A DNA stretch of 64,000 nucleotides, from assembly GCA_050260675.1 (NCBI GenBank), contig JBLNCN010000012.1:1-64000 (forward strand). The letters are read 5' to 3'. The stretch is from JBBDIP01 sp050260675 (GTDB taxonomy: Bacteria; Bacillota; Sulfobacillia; Fermentithermobacillales; Fermentithermobacillaceae). A model generated the notes under the pieces. The model was not told the DNA's origin. It did not search any database and saw nothing but the letters and a program-made list of their open reading frames with translations. This document shows, piece after piece, positions 8,257-17,344 of this stretch. The translations under genes and the position numbers were made by a program. Position 1 is the stretch's first letter; the number at the start of each line of letters is the position of its first letter.

Positions 8257-8979
8257 TCAGCGCGGCAGTTTGCTGAAGTCGACTCTGAAGTGGGACGTAA
8301 TCTGGCGGCCCCAGTATTCCAGCACGTGGTCCTCGACGGGCGTACCCCAGCCGTGATGGATGACCAGCGGCAGACCGTCGCGCCGGCGCTTGTCGGAAAC
8401 GATGCCAATATGGTTGTTGCCGGGACCGAATATCACCAGATCGCCTGGTTGCCACTCTTTGAGGTTGTCTTTGTCCCACGGGATGGCTTCGATGGCAAGA
8501 GCCTCGGCATGTCTGGATAAGTAACTGTGGAGGTTCGGCACTCGTCTGAAGTCGATATTGGGGTCCGGGGATTCGCCGCGGATGCGCGGGTATTCCTCGA
8601 CATACGCGGCGATGTCCCGGTCGATGGCGTCTTTCCAGGCGTAACCTACGGCTTCAAAAGCCCGCCAGATCAGGTCCGTGCACACACCTTCGTTATCGGG
8701 CGGATATCCTCCTTGATAGTACTCGCTTCGGTAGATGGGTCGGGCTTCCACCTGAGCCCGAGCCGCCGCGACGATGTCCAAGCAATCGTCGGTCCCGTTG
8801 CCGTCGGCGTCGACTCCTGAGAGCGTCACTTCCACCTCAAGAGGCGGACGGAAGTTAGGTACCCTCGCCGACCGCCATACTGCCCACACGGCGGCGCCTG
8901 CTAACGTGAGGACCGCGAGAAGCACGAGGGCCGTGACGCGGATGGAATTGGATCGGATACGTAGCACTCTTGTGGACAC
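8257..8979 (-). CDS. DUF1287 (NlpC/P60-like) secreted or membrane-anchored protein
   Basis: 240 residues with a basic N-terminus and one strong hydrophobic segment (VTALVLLAVLTLAGAAVWAVW), so it is exported or anchored. The rest matches DUF1287, a circularly arranged relative of NlpC/P60 cysteine hydrolases: GVCTDLIWRAF carries the candidate nucleophile cysteine, and NNHIGIVSDKR and VIHHGWG supply the histidines. A role in peptidoglycan or amide-bond hydrolysis is likely but unproven for this family. A SGVDADGNGTDDC stretch resembles a calcium-binding loop. The GTG at 8979 is nearly on top of an AGGAG, so a slightly later start is possible. Confidence 0.8.
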   Translation of the reverse strand: MSTRVLRIRSNSIRVTALVLLAVLTLAGAAVWAVWRSARVPNFRPPLEVEVTLSGVDADGNGTDDCLDIVAAARAQVEARPIYRSEYYQGGYPPDNEGVCTDLIWRAFEAVGYAWKDAIDRDIAAYVEEYPRIRGESPDPNIDFRRVPNLHSYLSRHAEALAIEAIPWDKDNLKEWQPGDLVIFGPGNNHIGIVSDKRRRDGLPLVIHHGWGTPVEDHVLEYWGRQITSHFRVDFSKLPR

Positions 8980-9055
8980 TCCTGTGCGATGGTTGGTTTA
9001 CCCTGATCCTATTCTCGCAGTCCGCTGCCGGTGTGCCAAGCCTTTCCGGTTCCGG

Positions 9056-9061
9056 TATAAT
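9056..9061 (+). promoter_or_regulatory. Possible -10 element (TATAAT) before pcrA
   Basis: A perfect TATAAT stands about 45 bp upstream of the helicase start, at the head of a long co-directional gene run. No good -35 hexamer is found at the matching distance, so the call is tentative. Confidence 0.4.
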
Positions 9062-9104
9062 TCCCTTAGCAGCCACGAATACATAAGGAATCGGTTGGTG
9101 ACTC

Positions 9105-11042
9105 ATGCCCAAGGACATCCTGCAAGGCCTCAATCCCCGACAAGTGGAGGCAGTCACGCACGGAGAAGGACCGCTCTTGATCCTGGCAGGCGCCGGGTCA
9201 GGAAAGACCACGGTCCTCACCAGGCGAGTTGCCTATCTGATCTCACAAGGTGTTTCGCCCCGATCCATTCTCGCTATCACGTTCACCAACAAGGCCGCGG
9301 ACGAGCTCAAGACCCGCATAGTCTCACTCTTGGGTGACGACGGTAAAGGCGTGTGGGCCATGACTTTCCATGCGACCTGCGTCCGCATACTCCGAGCCGA
9401 GTTCCCCTCTCTGGGCAGGTCCGGCAGTTTCTCGATACTGGATGACGGAGACCAGTCCAGGGTTATGAAGCAAGTGCTAAAGGAACTGAACCTGTCGGAG
9501 AAGCAGTATCCTCCTGCCGGCCTCTTGCGGTCTATATCCCGTGCCAAAGACGAGCTGAAAGGTCCCGACGAGTACGCTAGGAGCGCCCTGACGTTCTTCG
9601 AGACCAGGGTCGCCCAGGCCTATCGCTTATACCAGAAAAAGCTCCAGGAGCAGGACAGTCTAGACTTCGACGACCTCATCATGCAGACGGTCCTGCTGTT
9701 CGAGGAAAGGCCTGACATCCTGGCAAAGTACCAGAACAGGTTCCGGTACATCATGGTCGATGAATACCAGGATACGAACCGGGCGCAATACGAGCTCTCG
9801 CGACTTCTTGCGTCCGCGCCTCCCCACAACATCGCGGTGGTAGGGGACGACGACCAGAGCATCTACACCTTCAGGGGCGCCGACATCCGCAACATCCTGG
9901 AGTTCGAGAAGGACTATCCCCAGTGCCATGTGGTGAAACTGGAGCAGAACTACAGGTCGAGCCAGGTCATCCTTGACGGCGCCTACCACGTGGTGAGCAA
10001 TAACTCCATGAGGAAGGACAAGCGTCTTTGGACTTCGTCCGCCGGCGGGCGGCCAATAACCCTGTACGCGGCGCAGAGCGGCGAGGACGAGGCCCGGTTT
10101 GTAGCAGGCGAGATTGAAGGCCTGGTTGGAGAAGGGCGACCCCTCGGCTCATGCGCCATTCTGTTTCGGACCAACGCTCAATCCAGGCTCTTCGAGGAGC
10201 AGTTCATGGACCGCGGGATCCCTTACTCCATCCTCTCGGGGCGCAGGTTCTACGAGCGCAAGCATAACCGGGACGCCATCGCGTACATGAGGTTGCTTCT
10301 CAACCCAAGGGACTTCGTGTCTTTGGAACGCGTAATCAATGAGCCGCCCCGGGGACTGGGTCCGGCGGCGTTCGCCAAGATCGCGGACCGGGCCAGGGAG
10401 ACGGGAGAAACACTGGTGCAGTCCCTCATGGGAGCTGCCTCAATCAAGGGCCTTACGGCGCCGCAGAAGAAAGCCGCGGCCGAACTGGGAACAACCCTGT
10501 CCGAAGTGGCTGCAAAGGCCCAAACGCAGCCGCTGCACCACACTCTTAACGAGGTCTTGGAGAGGACAGGCTATTTGGGGTATCTTGACGCTCAAGGAAC
10601 CACTGAGAGTGAGAACCGCCTCGAGGACCTGGACCAGCTCATGATCTCCGCCAGGCAGTTCTGGGAGGGCGAAGGCGACCGGGGCCTGGCCGAGTACCTC
10701 GAGCAGATCGCGCTGGTATCGGACCAGGATAGCTACGATCAGAAGAAGGACGCCTGCGTCATGGGGACCCTCCACTCTGCCAAGGGACTGGAGTTTGAAA
10801 CAGTGTTCCTGGTGGGGATGGAGGAAGGCCTCTTGCCCCACGTGAGGTCCATCATGGATGAGCGGCAGCTGGAAGAAGAGAGGCGGCTTATGTACGTTGG
10901 CATGACCCGCGCCAAGAAGCAATTGTACCTCACGTTCTCCTTCGCGCGGGAGATGAATGCCGGCTCTACCAGAATGAAAGTGTCGAGGTTTGTTTCGGAG
11001 ATTCCGAGGGAGCTTTTGGATGTGAGGACCTGGGAAGGGTAG
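9105..11042 (+). CDS. pcrA: UvrD/PcrA-type SF1A DNA helicase
   Basis: 645 residues. PcrA unwinds DNA 3'-5' in nucleotide-excision repair, rolling-circle replication and removal of RecA from DNA. All SF1A motifs are present: Walker A AGAGSGKTTVL near residue 27, Walker B VDEYQDTN, motif III GDDDQSIYTFRGA, motif IV LEQNYRS, motif V LHSAKGLEFETVFL and motif VI LMYVGMTRAKK. It is shorter than typical PcrA (~720-740) and stops soon after motif VI, so the C-terminal RNA-polymerase-interacting tail seems to be absent. It opens a tight operon that continues with ligA, a common pairing in Bacillota. Confidence 0.93.
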   Translation: MPKDILQGLNPRQVEAVTHGEGPLLILAGAGSGKTTVLTRRVAYLISQGVSPRSILAITFTNKAADELKTRIVSLLGDDGKGVWAMTFHATCVRILRAEFPSLGRSGSFSILDDGDQSRVMKQVLKELNLSEKQYPPAGLLRSISRAKDELKGPDEYARSALTFFETRVAQAYRLYQKKLQEQDSLDFDDLIMQTVLLFEERPDILAKYQNRFRYIMVDEYQDTNRAQYELSRLLASAPPHNIAVVGDDDQSIYTFRGADIRNILEFEKDYPQCHVVKLEQNYRSSQVILDGAYHVVSNNSMRKDKRLWTSSAGGRPITLYAAQSGEDEARFVAGEIEGLVGEGRPLGSCAILFRTNAQSRLFEEQFMDRGIPYSILSGRRFYERKHNRDAIAYMRLLLNPRDFVSLERVINEPPRGLGPAAFAKIADRARETGETLVQSLMGAASIKGLTAPQKKAAAELGTTLSEVAAKAQTQPLHHTLNEVLERTGYLGYLDAQGTTESENRLEDLDQLMISARQFWEGEGDRGLAEYLEQIALVSDQDSYDQKKDACVMGTLHSAKGLEFETVFLVGMEEGLLPHVRSIMDERQLEEERRLMYVGMTRAKKQLYLTFSFAREMNAGSTRMKVSRFVSEIPRELLDVRTWEG

Positions 11043-11064
11043 CTCTTGCGGGGAGGCAGTTTTC

Positions 11065-13104
11065 GTGAAGGACCTTTCGGACCGTGAGATCTTGGAGCGG
11101 CTGGAGTCCCTTAGGGAACAGGTGAGAGAGCACCAGTACCGTTACTACGTCCTGGACAACCCGACGATCACCGATGCGGAGTATGACGCCCTCTATCGCG
11201 AGCTGGAGCGCATCGAGGCGGAGCACCCGAACCTTGTGACGCCGGACTCGCCTACACAAAGGGTCGGGGGCCAGGTTTCAACCGCCTTCCGATCCGTTCC
11301 ACATACGAAACCTGTCCTTAGCCTATCCAACTCCTTCACAGAGGACGAAGTAAGGGCTTTTCACCGCAGGATCCGCGAATTTGCCGGCGACGATCGCCGC
11401 TTGTCGTACATCGTTGAACCCAAGATCGACGGGCTTTCGGTCATCCTCCGGTACGAGGGAGGAGGGCTGTCGCTGGCGCTTACCCGCGGCGACGGGCTAA
11501 CCGGCGAAGATGTAACCCGCAACGTCCGGACAGTCAAGGCGATACCGCTGCAACTAAGGAGCCTCGATCTTTCGGGCCCGCCGTCCTTCCTTGAGGTCAG
11601 GGGCGAGGTCTACCTCCCCAAAGCGGAGTTTGCCAAGCTGAACGAGGAGAGGGACGCCCTGGGATTGCCCACTTTCGCCAACCCTCGGAATGCGGCAGCG
11701 GGGTCTCTAAGGCAGCTCGATCCCAAGATCACCGCGGAGAGGCCGCTCCGGGCCCTGGTCTACGAAGTCAGGGAAGCCGTGGACTCCCAGGGGACGCCCA
11801 TGGTGTGGCAGACGGAAGAGGAGACGGTGGCCAAGCTGAAAGCCCTCGGGTTCCCGGTGCCGCCCTACGATCTGTGCGGATCCCTTGACGAGCTTTTGGC
11901 GCGCATACCGGAGTGGGAGAGCAAGAGACACAATCTCCCCTACGACACAGACGGGATCGTCGTGAAACTTAACGACAGGGTGTTGGGCGAGAGCATGGGG
12001 GCGACCGGTCACTCTCCCCGGTCGCAGCTTGCCTACAAGTTTCCGGCCGAGCAGGTGGAGACCCGGGTCCTCGATATCGAGATCACCGTAGGCAGGACCG
12101 GCGTTCTCACCCCGACCGCCATCTTGGAGCCGGTCAGAGTCAGCGGCTCCACAGTCTCCCGTGCCGTGCTCCACAATGAGGATGTGCTAAGGGAGAAGGA
12201 TGTCCGGATCGGAGATGTCGTGATACTGCACAAAGCCGGGGAGGTCATCCCCGAGATAGTATCCGTGGTCAAGGAAAAGCGTACCGGACAGGAGAGGGAG
12301 TTCGTCTGGCCCAAGAAATGTCCCGCGTGCGACGCCGACGCGGTCAGGCTTCCGGGAGAAGCGGCCTACCGATGCACGGGGATGGCATGTCCCGCACAGG
12401 TGCGTGAGCACCTGATCCACTTCGCCTCCCGGGACGGGATGGATATCCGCGGCCTGGGTCCGGCGATGGTTGACTCGCTCATTGCTGCCGGGCTGGTCAA
12501 GGACGCCGGCGATCTATACGGCCTCACCAAAGAGCAGCTTGCGTCGCTCCCGAGGATGGGGGAGAAGTCGGCCGAGAACCTCCTGGACGCCATCCGGGGC
12601 TCTACCGACAAGCCTCTCGCGCGCCTTTTGTACGCTCTGGGCATAAGGCATGTCGGCCAGAGGACTGCGGAAACCCTGGCGGACCGGTTCCTGAGTTTGG
12701 ACTCGTTCCTTGCCGCAACTCCCGAGGAACTGTCGGAAGTCCCGGACGTCGGTCCCGAGACCGTGAGGTCTATTGAGATCTCCCGCTCTCAAGAGTCCAT
12801 GAAGGACCTGGTGCGAAAGCTCAAGAGCGCGGGTGTGAAGGCCGCCACCGAGACTGCGACCCGGACGGCGGAGGAAGGCGGTCCACTTGCCGGGAAGACG
12901 GTTGTCGTCACGGGCACCATCCCCGGGATGACCCGTACCGAGGCGGAGCAGAGAATCCGGGAACTTGGCGGCAAGCCATCTTCGTCGGTTTCAAAGAGTA
13001 CATACGCTGTGGTGGTCGGAGAAAGCCCCGGCAGCAAGGCCCAGAAGGCCAGAGAGCTGGGTATCCGGATTATCGATGCGGAGGAGTTTCTCAGATGGAA
13101 ATAG
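11065..13104 (+). CDS. ligA: NAD-dependent DNA ligase LigA
   Basis: 679 residues, full length. LigA seals nicks using NAD+ as adenylate donor in replication and repair. Domains follow in order: the Ia domain with YRYYVLDNPTITDAEYD, the adenylation domain with active-site lysine in EPKIDGLSV near residue 120, OB fold, a four-cysteine zinc finger (CPAC...C...C near residues 416-440), the helix-hairpin-helix region, and a C-terminal BRCT domain (LAGKTVVVTGTIPGMTR). GTG start with GGGAGG eight bases upstream. It overlaps gatC by ten bases. Confidence 0.97.
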   Translation: MKDLSDREILERLESLREQVREHQYRYYVLDNPTITDAEYDALYRELERIEAEHPNLVTPDSPTQRVGGQVSTAFRSVPHTKPVLSLSNSFTEDEVRAFHRRIREFAGDDRRLSYIVEPKIDGLSVILRYEGGGLSLALTRGDGLTGEDVTRNVRTVKAIPLQLRSLDLSGPPSFLEVRGEVYLPKAEFAKLNEERDALGLPTFANPRNAAAGSLRQLDPKITAERPLRALVYEVREAVDSQGTPMVWQTEEETVAKLKALGFPVPPYDLCGSLDELLARIPEWESKRHNLPYDTDGIVVKLNDRVLGESMGATGHSPRSQLAYKFPAEQVETRVLDIEITVGRTGVLTPTAILEPVRVSGSTVSRAVLHNEDVLREKDVRIGDVVILHKAGEVIPEIVSVVKEKRTGQEREFVWPKKCPACDADAVRLPGEAAYRCTGMACPAQVREHLIHFASRDGMDIRGLGPAMVDSLIAAGLVKDAGDLYGLTKEQLASLPRMGEKSAENLLDAIRGSTDKPLARLLYALGIRHVGQRTAETLADRFLSLDSFLAATPEELSEVPDVGPETVRSIEISRSQESMKDLVRKLKSAGVKAATETATRTAEEGGPLAGKTVVVTGTIPGMTRTEAEQRIRELGGKPSSSVSKSTYAVVVGESPGSKAQKARELGIRIIDAEEFLRWK

Positions 13105-13376
13105 ACGTGAAGCACGTAGCCGACCTGGCCAAGATCCGGTTGTCGCCGGAGGAGATGCAGGAGATGGAAAGGGACCTGCGCGGCATCCTGGCTCACATCG
13201 AGAGGCTCAAAGAGGTCCAGGTGGATGACGTGCCGCCGACCTTTGGCCCGGCCAAATCCACCGGACTCCGGCTCGAGGAGGATGCGCCCAAGCCGGGACT
13301 CCACCGCGATCAGGTGCTGAAGCTGGCCCCCGCCACTCTGGACGGCAGCGTTTTGGTGCCGAAGGAGGCGCGGTGA
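13095..13376 (+). CDS. gatC: Asp/Glu-tRNA amidotransferase subunit C (GatC)
   Basis: 93 residues. GatC is the small subunit that wraps GatA and GatB in the amidotransferase that converts Glu-tRNAGln or Asp-tRNAAsn to the amidated forms. Family hallmarks are the N-terminal VKHVADLAKIRLSPEEMQEMERDL, the central LAHIERLKEV helix and the C-terminal LAPATLDGSVLVPKEAR. It begins inside the last codons of ligA and ends one base before the gatA start, forming gatC-gatA-gatB. Presence of GatCAB suggests that at least one of GlnRS or AsnRS is missing from the organism. Confidence 0.95.
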   Translation: MEIDVKHVADLAKIRLSPEEMQEMERDLRGILAHIERLKEVQVDDVPPTFGPAKSTGLRLEEDAPKPGLHRDQVLKLAPATLDGSVLVPKEAR

Positions 13377-13377
13377 C

Positions 13378-14904
13378 ATGGAGATATGGGAACTCTCTGC
13401 GAAAGACATACATGAGAAGGTAAAGTCCAAGGAGATCTCGGCTCTGGAAGTGGCGGAAAGCTACTTCGCTAGGACAGCGCAGGTTGAACCTAAGATCTGT
13501 GCTTACCTGGAGCTCATGGAACCCGAAGCTCTTGCGCAGGCGGCCAAGGTTGATGCAGCCATAGCCAGGGGAGAGGATCCCGGCATTCTGGCCGGGCTGA
13601 CGGTTGCCGTGAAGGACAACATTAACGTCAAGGGCGTCAAGTGCACCTGCGGCTCCAAGATACTTGAGGGTTACGTCTCGCCATACGACGCGACCGCGAT
13701 AAAGCGCCTTAGGGACCAGGGAGCGGTGATCACCGGAAAGACCAACCTGGACGAATTCGCGATGGGATCGTCGACCGAGAACTCGGCGTTCATGACAACC
13801 AGGAACCCGTGGGACGTGGAGAGAGTTCCTGGGGGCTCAAGCGGCGGCTCGGCCGCTGCCGTCGCGGCAGGTATGGCGGCGCTTGGATTGGGCTCTGATA
13901 CAGGTGGTTCTGTAAGGCAACCGGCCGCGTTCACCGGGACTTATGGGATGATGCCGACCTACGGGAGGGTATCCAGGTACGGTCTGGTTGCGTTCGGTTC
14001 CTCCCTGGACCAGATCGGTCCGTTCGGCAACAGCGTCTGGGACTGCGCCGCTCTCCTTTCAGCTATGGCAGGCCATGACCCTTACGACGCTACTTCGGCC
14101 GCAAGACCGAGCGTCCAGTTCACATCGCGCCTGGGACACCCTGTGAAAGGAATGAGGGCAGGCGTTCCCCGGGAGCTTTTGGGATTAGGAGTCTCTTCGG
14201 GAGTCCGCGAAGCTTTCGACCGGGCCCTTGCGGTGCTCTCGGGGTTGGGGGTCGAAATCGAGGAAACCACTCTTCCGTCGGTGGGGCATGCCCTGGACGT
14301 CTACTACATAGTCGCTCCTTCGGAGGCATCTTCGAATCTCGCCCGGTTTGACGGTGTGCGTTACGGTTTGTCTCTGCGGGACGGTGATTTGCAGGACATG
14401 TACCTCGACACCCGCGGCAAGGGATTTGGCAAGGAGGTCAGGCGCCGGATTATGCTGGGCACTTTCGCGCTGTCGGCGGGGTACTACGATGCCTACTACC
14501 TCCGGGCGGCCAAGATCAGGACCCTGCTCCGCCGGGAGTTTGAGGCAGCCTTTTCCAAGTTCGACGTGCTCCTGTCGCCGACGACTCCAACGGTGGCCTT
14601 TAAGGCCGGGGAAAAGGTCGACGATCCGCTGGCCATGTACCTGGCCGACGTCCTCACGGTCCCTGTAAACTTGACCGGTATCCCCGCTCTGTCGATGCCG
14701 TGCGGCCTAGCCGAAGCGGAACCGGGCTCGGGGCACGCTCTCCCGTGCGGCCTGCAAATCATGGGCCGGCCCTTCGACGAGGAGTCTGTGTTCCAGGTAG
14801 GATACGCTCTGGAAGCCGAGATCGGGGAGCAACTGCGTCAAAGGACCGCGGAGATGCGCGTGGCCCTCTTGGCCGCCAAGGAGTGTGATCCCGTTGTCTC
14901 ATAG
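13378..14904 (+). CDS. gatA: Asp/Glu-tRNA amidotransferase subunit A (GatA)
   Basis: 508 residues, slightly longer than the usual ~485. GatA is the amidase that releases ammonia from glutamine for use by GatB. The Ser-cisSer-Lys triad of the amidase-signature family is visible: lysine in VAVKDNIN near residue 79, the glycine/serine-rich GGSSGGSAAAVAAGM, and nucleophile serine in GSDTGGSVRQPAA. The ATG follows GGAGG closely. The C-terminus overlaps the beginning of gatB. A short extra C-terminal tail past the conserved EEQLRQR-like end accounts for the length. Confidence 0.96.
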   Translation: MEIWELSAKDIHEKVKSKEISALEVAESYFARTAQVEPKICAYLELMEPEALAQAAKVDAAIARGEDPGILAGLTVAVKDNINVKGVKCTCGSKILEGYVSPYDATAIKRLRDQGAVITGKTNLDEFAMGSSTENSAFMTTRNPWDVERVPGGSSGGSAAAVAAGMAALGLGSDTGGSVRQPAAFTGTYGMMPTYGRVSRYGLVAFGSSLDQIGPFGNSVWDCAALLSAMAGHDPYDATSAARPSVQFTSRLGHPVKGMRAGVPRELLGLGVSSGVREAFDRALAVLSGLGVEIEETTLPSVGHALDVYYIVAPSEASSNLARFDGVRYGLSLRDGDLQDMYLDTRGKGFGKEVRRRIMLGTFALSAGYYDAYYLRAAKIRTLLRREFEAAFSKFDVLLSPTTPTVAFKAGEKVDDPLAMYLADVLTVPVNLTGIPALSMPCGLAEAEPGSGHALPCGLQIMGRPFDEESVFQVGYALEAEIGEQLRQRTAEMRVALLAAKECDPVVS

Positions 14905-16339
14905 GGAGTATGAGATGCTGATAGGGCTCGAGGTCCATGCCGAGCTGGCCACCAGGACCAAGATGTTCTGCCGGTGCCTTTCCAGGTTCGGCGATCCCCC
15001 GAACACCAATGTGTGCCCTGTGTGCTTGGGTCTTCCCGGTTCGCTGCCGGTGCCCAACCAAGAAGCCGTGAAGTTGGGAGTGCGCGCCGCCCTCGCCCTC
15101 AACTGCGAGGTCAATCTGGAGAGCAGTTTTGACCGCAAGAACTACTTCTACCCGGACCTTCCCAAGGGGTATCAGATAACTCAATTCGAGAGGCCTCTGG
15201 CCCAGGGTGGTTACGTTGAGATAGAGGAGCCCAGAAAGAAGATCCGCATTCGCAGGCTGCATCTTGAGGAGGATGCGGGGAAGTCCGTCCATGCTGGAGA
15301 GGACATCACCACGGCAGCATATTCCCTGGTCGACCACAACCGCTGCGGCGTGCCTCTGGTAGAGATCGTGTCGGAGCCTGATATGACGTCTCCCGATGAA
15401 GCGAGACAATACCTCGAAAACCTCCAGAAGACCCTGCAGTTTGCCGGGGTATCGGACGTTAAGATGGAAGAGGGCTCCATGCGGGTAGACTGCAACATAT
15501 CGGTGAACCCCAAGGGTGGGCCTTTAGGCGTGCCTGTGGAGATCAAGAACCTCTCGTCGTTTAGAGCGGTGGTCCGCTCTCTGGGCTATGAGTTCAAGCG
15601 GCAGTCCCTGGCCATCGAAAAGGGGGAGACGATCGTCCGGGAGACCCGTCACTGGGATGAGACCAAAGAGGCCACTTACTCCATGAGGACAAAGGAGTCC
15701 AGCCAGGACTACCGGTACTTCCCCGAACCCGACCTCCCGGGTCTCAGTCTGACAAAGGAATTCGTCGATGAAGTGGCGCGAACAATGCCCGCGCTGCCGG
15801 GGGAGATCGTGAGGAGATACGTAGAGGATCTGGGGCTCACGCCGTACGACGCGGGAGTCCTCACTCAGAGCCCTCACCTGGTCAAGTACTTCGATGGGTG
15901 CATCAAGGCCGGCGCCGAACCAAAGACCTGTTCAAACTGGGTTATAGGTGACCTCTTGGGTTACCTCAAGTCGAAAGGGATACCTTATGACCGCATCCCT
16001 GTGTCGCCCGGAAACTTGGCGGGAATGCTCGCCCTGATCAAGGAAGGAACGATTAGCGGCAAGATCGGGAAAGACGTCCTTGCGAAGATGATAGAGACAG
16101 GAAAGGACGCGCCGAGCATAGTTAAAGAGGAGGGGCTCACTCAGGTATCGGATGACAGCGAGCTCACCGCAGTCGTGGAGTCGATGCTTGAGGGGAACCC
16201 TGCGGCAGTTGCCGATTATATGAGCGGAAAGCAGAACGCGTTGGGATTCCTGGTCGGCCAGGTCATGAAGGCGACCAAGGGCAGGGCCAACCCTGCAAAG
16301 GTAAACGCCCTCCTGAAAGAGAAGATGCTATCTCGGTAA
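14894..16339 (+). CDS. gatB: Asp/Glu-tRNA amidotransferase subunit B (GatB)
   Basis: About 481 residues. GatB phosphorylates and amidates the tRNA-bound Glu or Asp. The opening YEMLIGLEVHAELAT, the zinc-binding CRCLSRFG...NVCPVCLGLPGSLP cysteines and the RRLHLEEDAGKSVH motif are diagnostic; the C-terminal tail domain (AVADYMSGKQNALGFLVGQVMK) is complete. AAGGAG at 14878-14883 lies one base from a GTG at 14885 but ten bases from TTG 14894, so TTG 14894 is chosen; GTG 14885 would add three residues. The start lies within gatA, consistent with coupled translation. Confidence 0.95.
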   Translation: MSHREYEMLIGLEVHAELATRTKMFCRCLSRFGDPPNTNVCPVCLGLPGSLPVPNQEAVKLGVRAALALNCEVNLESSFDRKNYFYPDLPKGYQITQFERPLAQGGYVEIEEPRKKIRIRRLHLEEDAGKSVHAGEDITTAAYSLVDHNRCGVPLVEIVSEPDMTSPDEARQYLENLQKTLQFAGVSDVKMEEGSMRVDCNISVNPKGGPLGVPVEIKNLSSFRAVVRSLGYEFKRQSLAIEKGETIVRETRHWDETKEATYSMRTKESSQDYRYFPEPDLPGLSLTKEFVDEVARTMPALPGEIVRRYVEDLGLTPYDAGVLTQSPHLVKYFDGCIKAGAEPKTCSNWVIGDLLGYLKSKGIPYDRIPVSPGNLAGMLALIKEGTISGKIGKDVLAKMIETGKDAPSIVKEEGLTQVSDDSELTAVVESMLEGNPAAVADYMSGKQNALGFLVGQVMKATKGRANPAKVNALLKEKMLSR

Positions 16340-16375
16340 GTAGGGCATAGTTTATTTTGGAAGAGGGTGCAGGGC

Positions 16376-17341
16376 ATGGGCTTGGGACGGGCTGCGAAGG
16401 GACAGGACGATAAACTGACCTTCGTTGCCTCTGTGCTGGGCAATTCCCGCGTCCTCTACTCGGAACCCATGAGCGGGCACACCTCGTTCAAGATAGGCGG
16501 GCCGTGTGATCTTCTTGTCATGCCGGGCGATCCCTCCGACGCGGTCAAGGCCTGGGTAGCGTGCCGCGACCAGTCAGTCCCTTGCCGGGTGATAGGCAAC
16601 GGCACAAATCTCCTGGTGAGAGACGGCGGAGTCCGGGGCTGCCTAATCAAGATGGCTCCCGGGGCGTCGGGGATCGAGGCCGTCGACGGCCCTTCTTTGC
16701 GGGTCGCGTCCGGGACCCTGCTCCCGGCACTGGTACAATATGCTTTGTCTCAAGGGCTCTCCGGCTTGGAGTGGGCCACCGGAATACCCGGGAGCGTCGG
16801 CGGAGCCGTCACCATGAACGCCGGCGCCTACGGAGGCGACTTTGGCTCGCTGGTACGAAGAGTCCAGGTGGGCATGCCCGACGGGCAAATCGTCTGGATG
16901 GATTCTCACGAAATCGGATTTGGATATAGGCACTCCCTTTTCACCGACAGGGACGACCTGCTTATCCTCGGCGTCGATATTACCCTTACGCCGGGAGACA
17001 GGGACGCAATCCGGGATGCAATGGTGAAGCGGGCCAAGGAGCGCGAGGCAAAGCAGCCGCTGGACATGCCTTCGGCGGGAAGCGCTTTCCGCCGCCCGCC
17101 CGGCCACTACGTTGGGGCGATGATCGAGGAGCTCGGTTTGAAGGGCGCAAGGATAGGCGGAGCCCAAGTGTCTGCTAAGCACGCCGGCTTCATCGTGAAC
17201 GCCGGGAACGCGAGTTCCAAGGATGTGGAGGACCTCCTCAATCTCGTGAAGGCTAAGGTCAAGGAGCGTTTCGACGTGGACCTTGAGCCCGAGATTGTTG
17301 TCCTGGGAGAAGACGCCCCTGCGGCCGGTCAAGACACGTAG
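16376..17341 (+). CDS. murB: UDP-N-acetylenolpyruvoylglucosamine reductase MurB
   Basis: About 321 residues. MurB is the FAD-dependent, NADPH-using enzyme that makes UDP-MurNAc, a committed step of peptidoglycan synthesis. Visible family features are HTSFKIGGPCDLLV, the FAD-binding VIGNGTNLLVRDGGVRG, ATGIPGSVGGAVTMNAGAYGG, the PSAGSAFRRPPG segment with the catalytic serine, and AKHAGFIVN. The shorter insertions fit the type II MurB of Bacillota. ATG 16376 has AAGAGGG at a spacing of eight, better than GTG 16367. It lies between gatB and a methyltransferase in the housekeeping operon. Confidence 0.95.
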   Translation: MGLGRAAKGQDDKLTFVASVLGNSRVLYSEPMSGHTSFKIGGPCDLLVMPGDPSDAVKAWVACRDQSVPCRVIGNGTNLLVRDGGVRGCLIKMAPGASGIEAVDGPSLRVASGTLLPALVQYALSQGLSGLEWATGIPGSVGGAVTMNAGAYGGDFGSLVRRVQVGMPDGQIVWMDSHEIGFGYRHSLFTDRDDLLILGVDITLTPGDRDAIRDAMVKRAKEREAKQPLDMPSAGSAFRRPPGHYVGAMIEELGLKGARIGGAQVSAKHAGFIVNAGNASSKDVEDLLNLVKAKVKERFDVDLEPEIVVLGEDAPAAGQDT

Positions 17342-17344
17342 CAG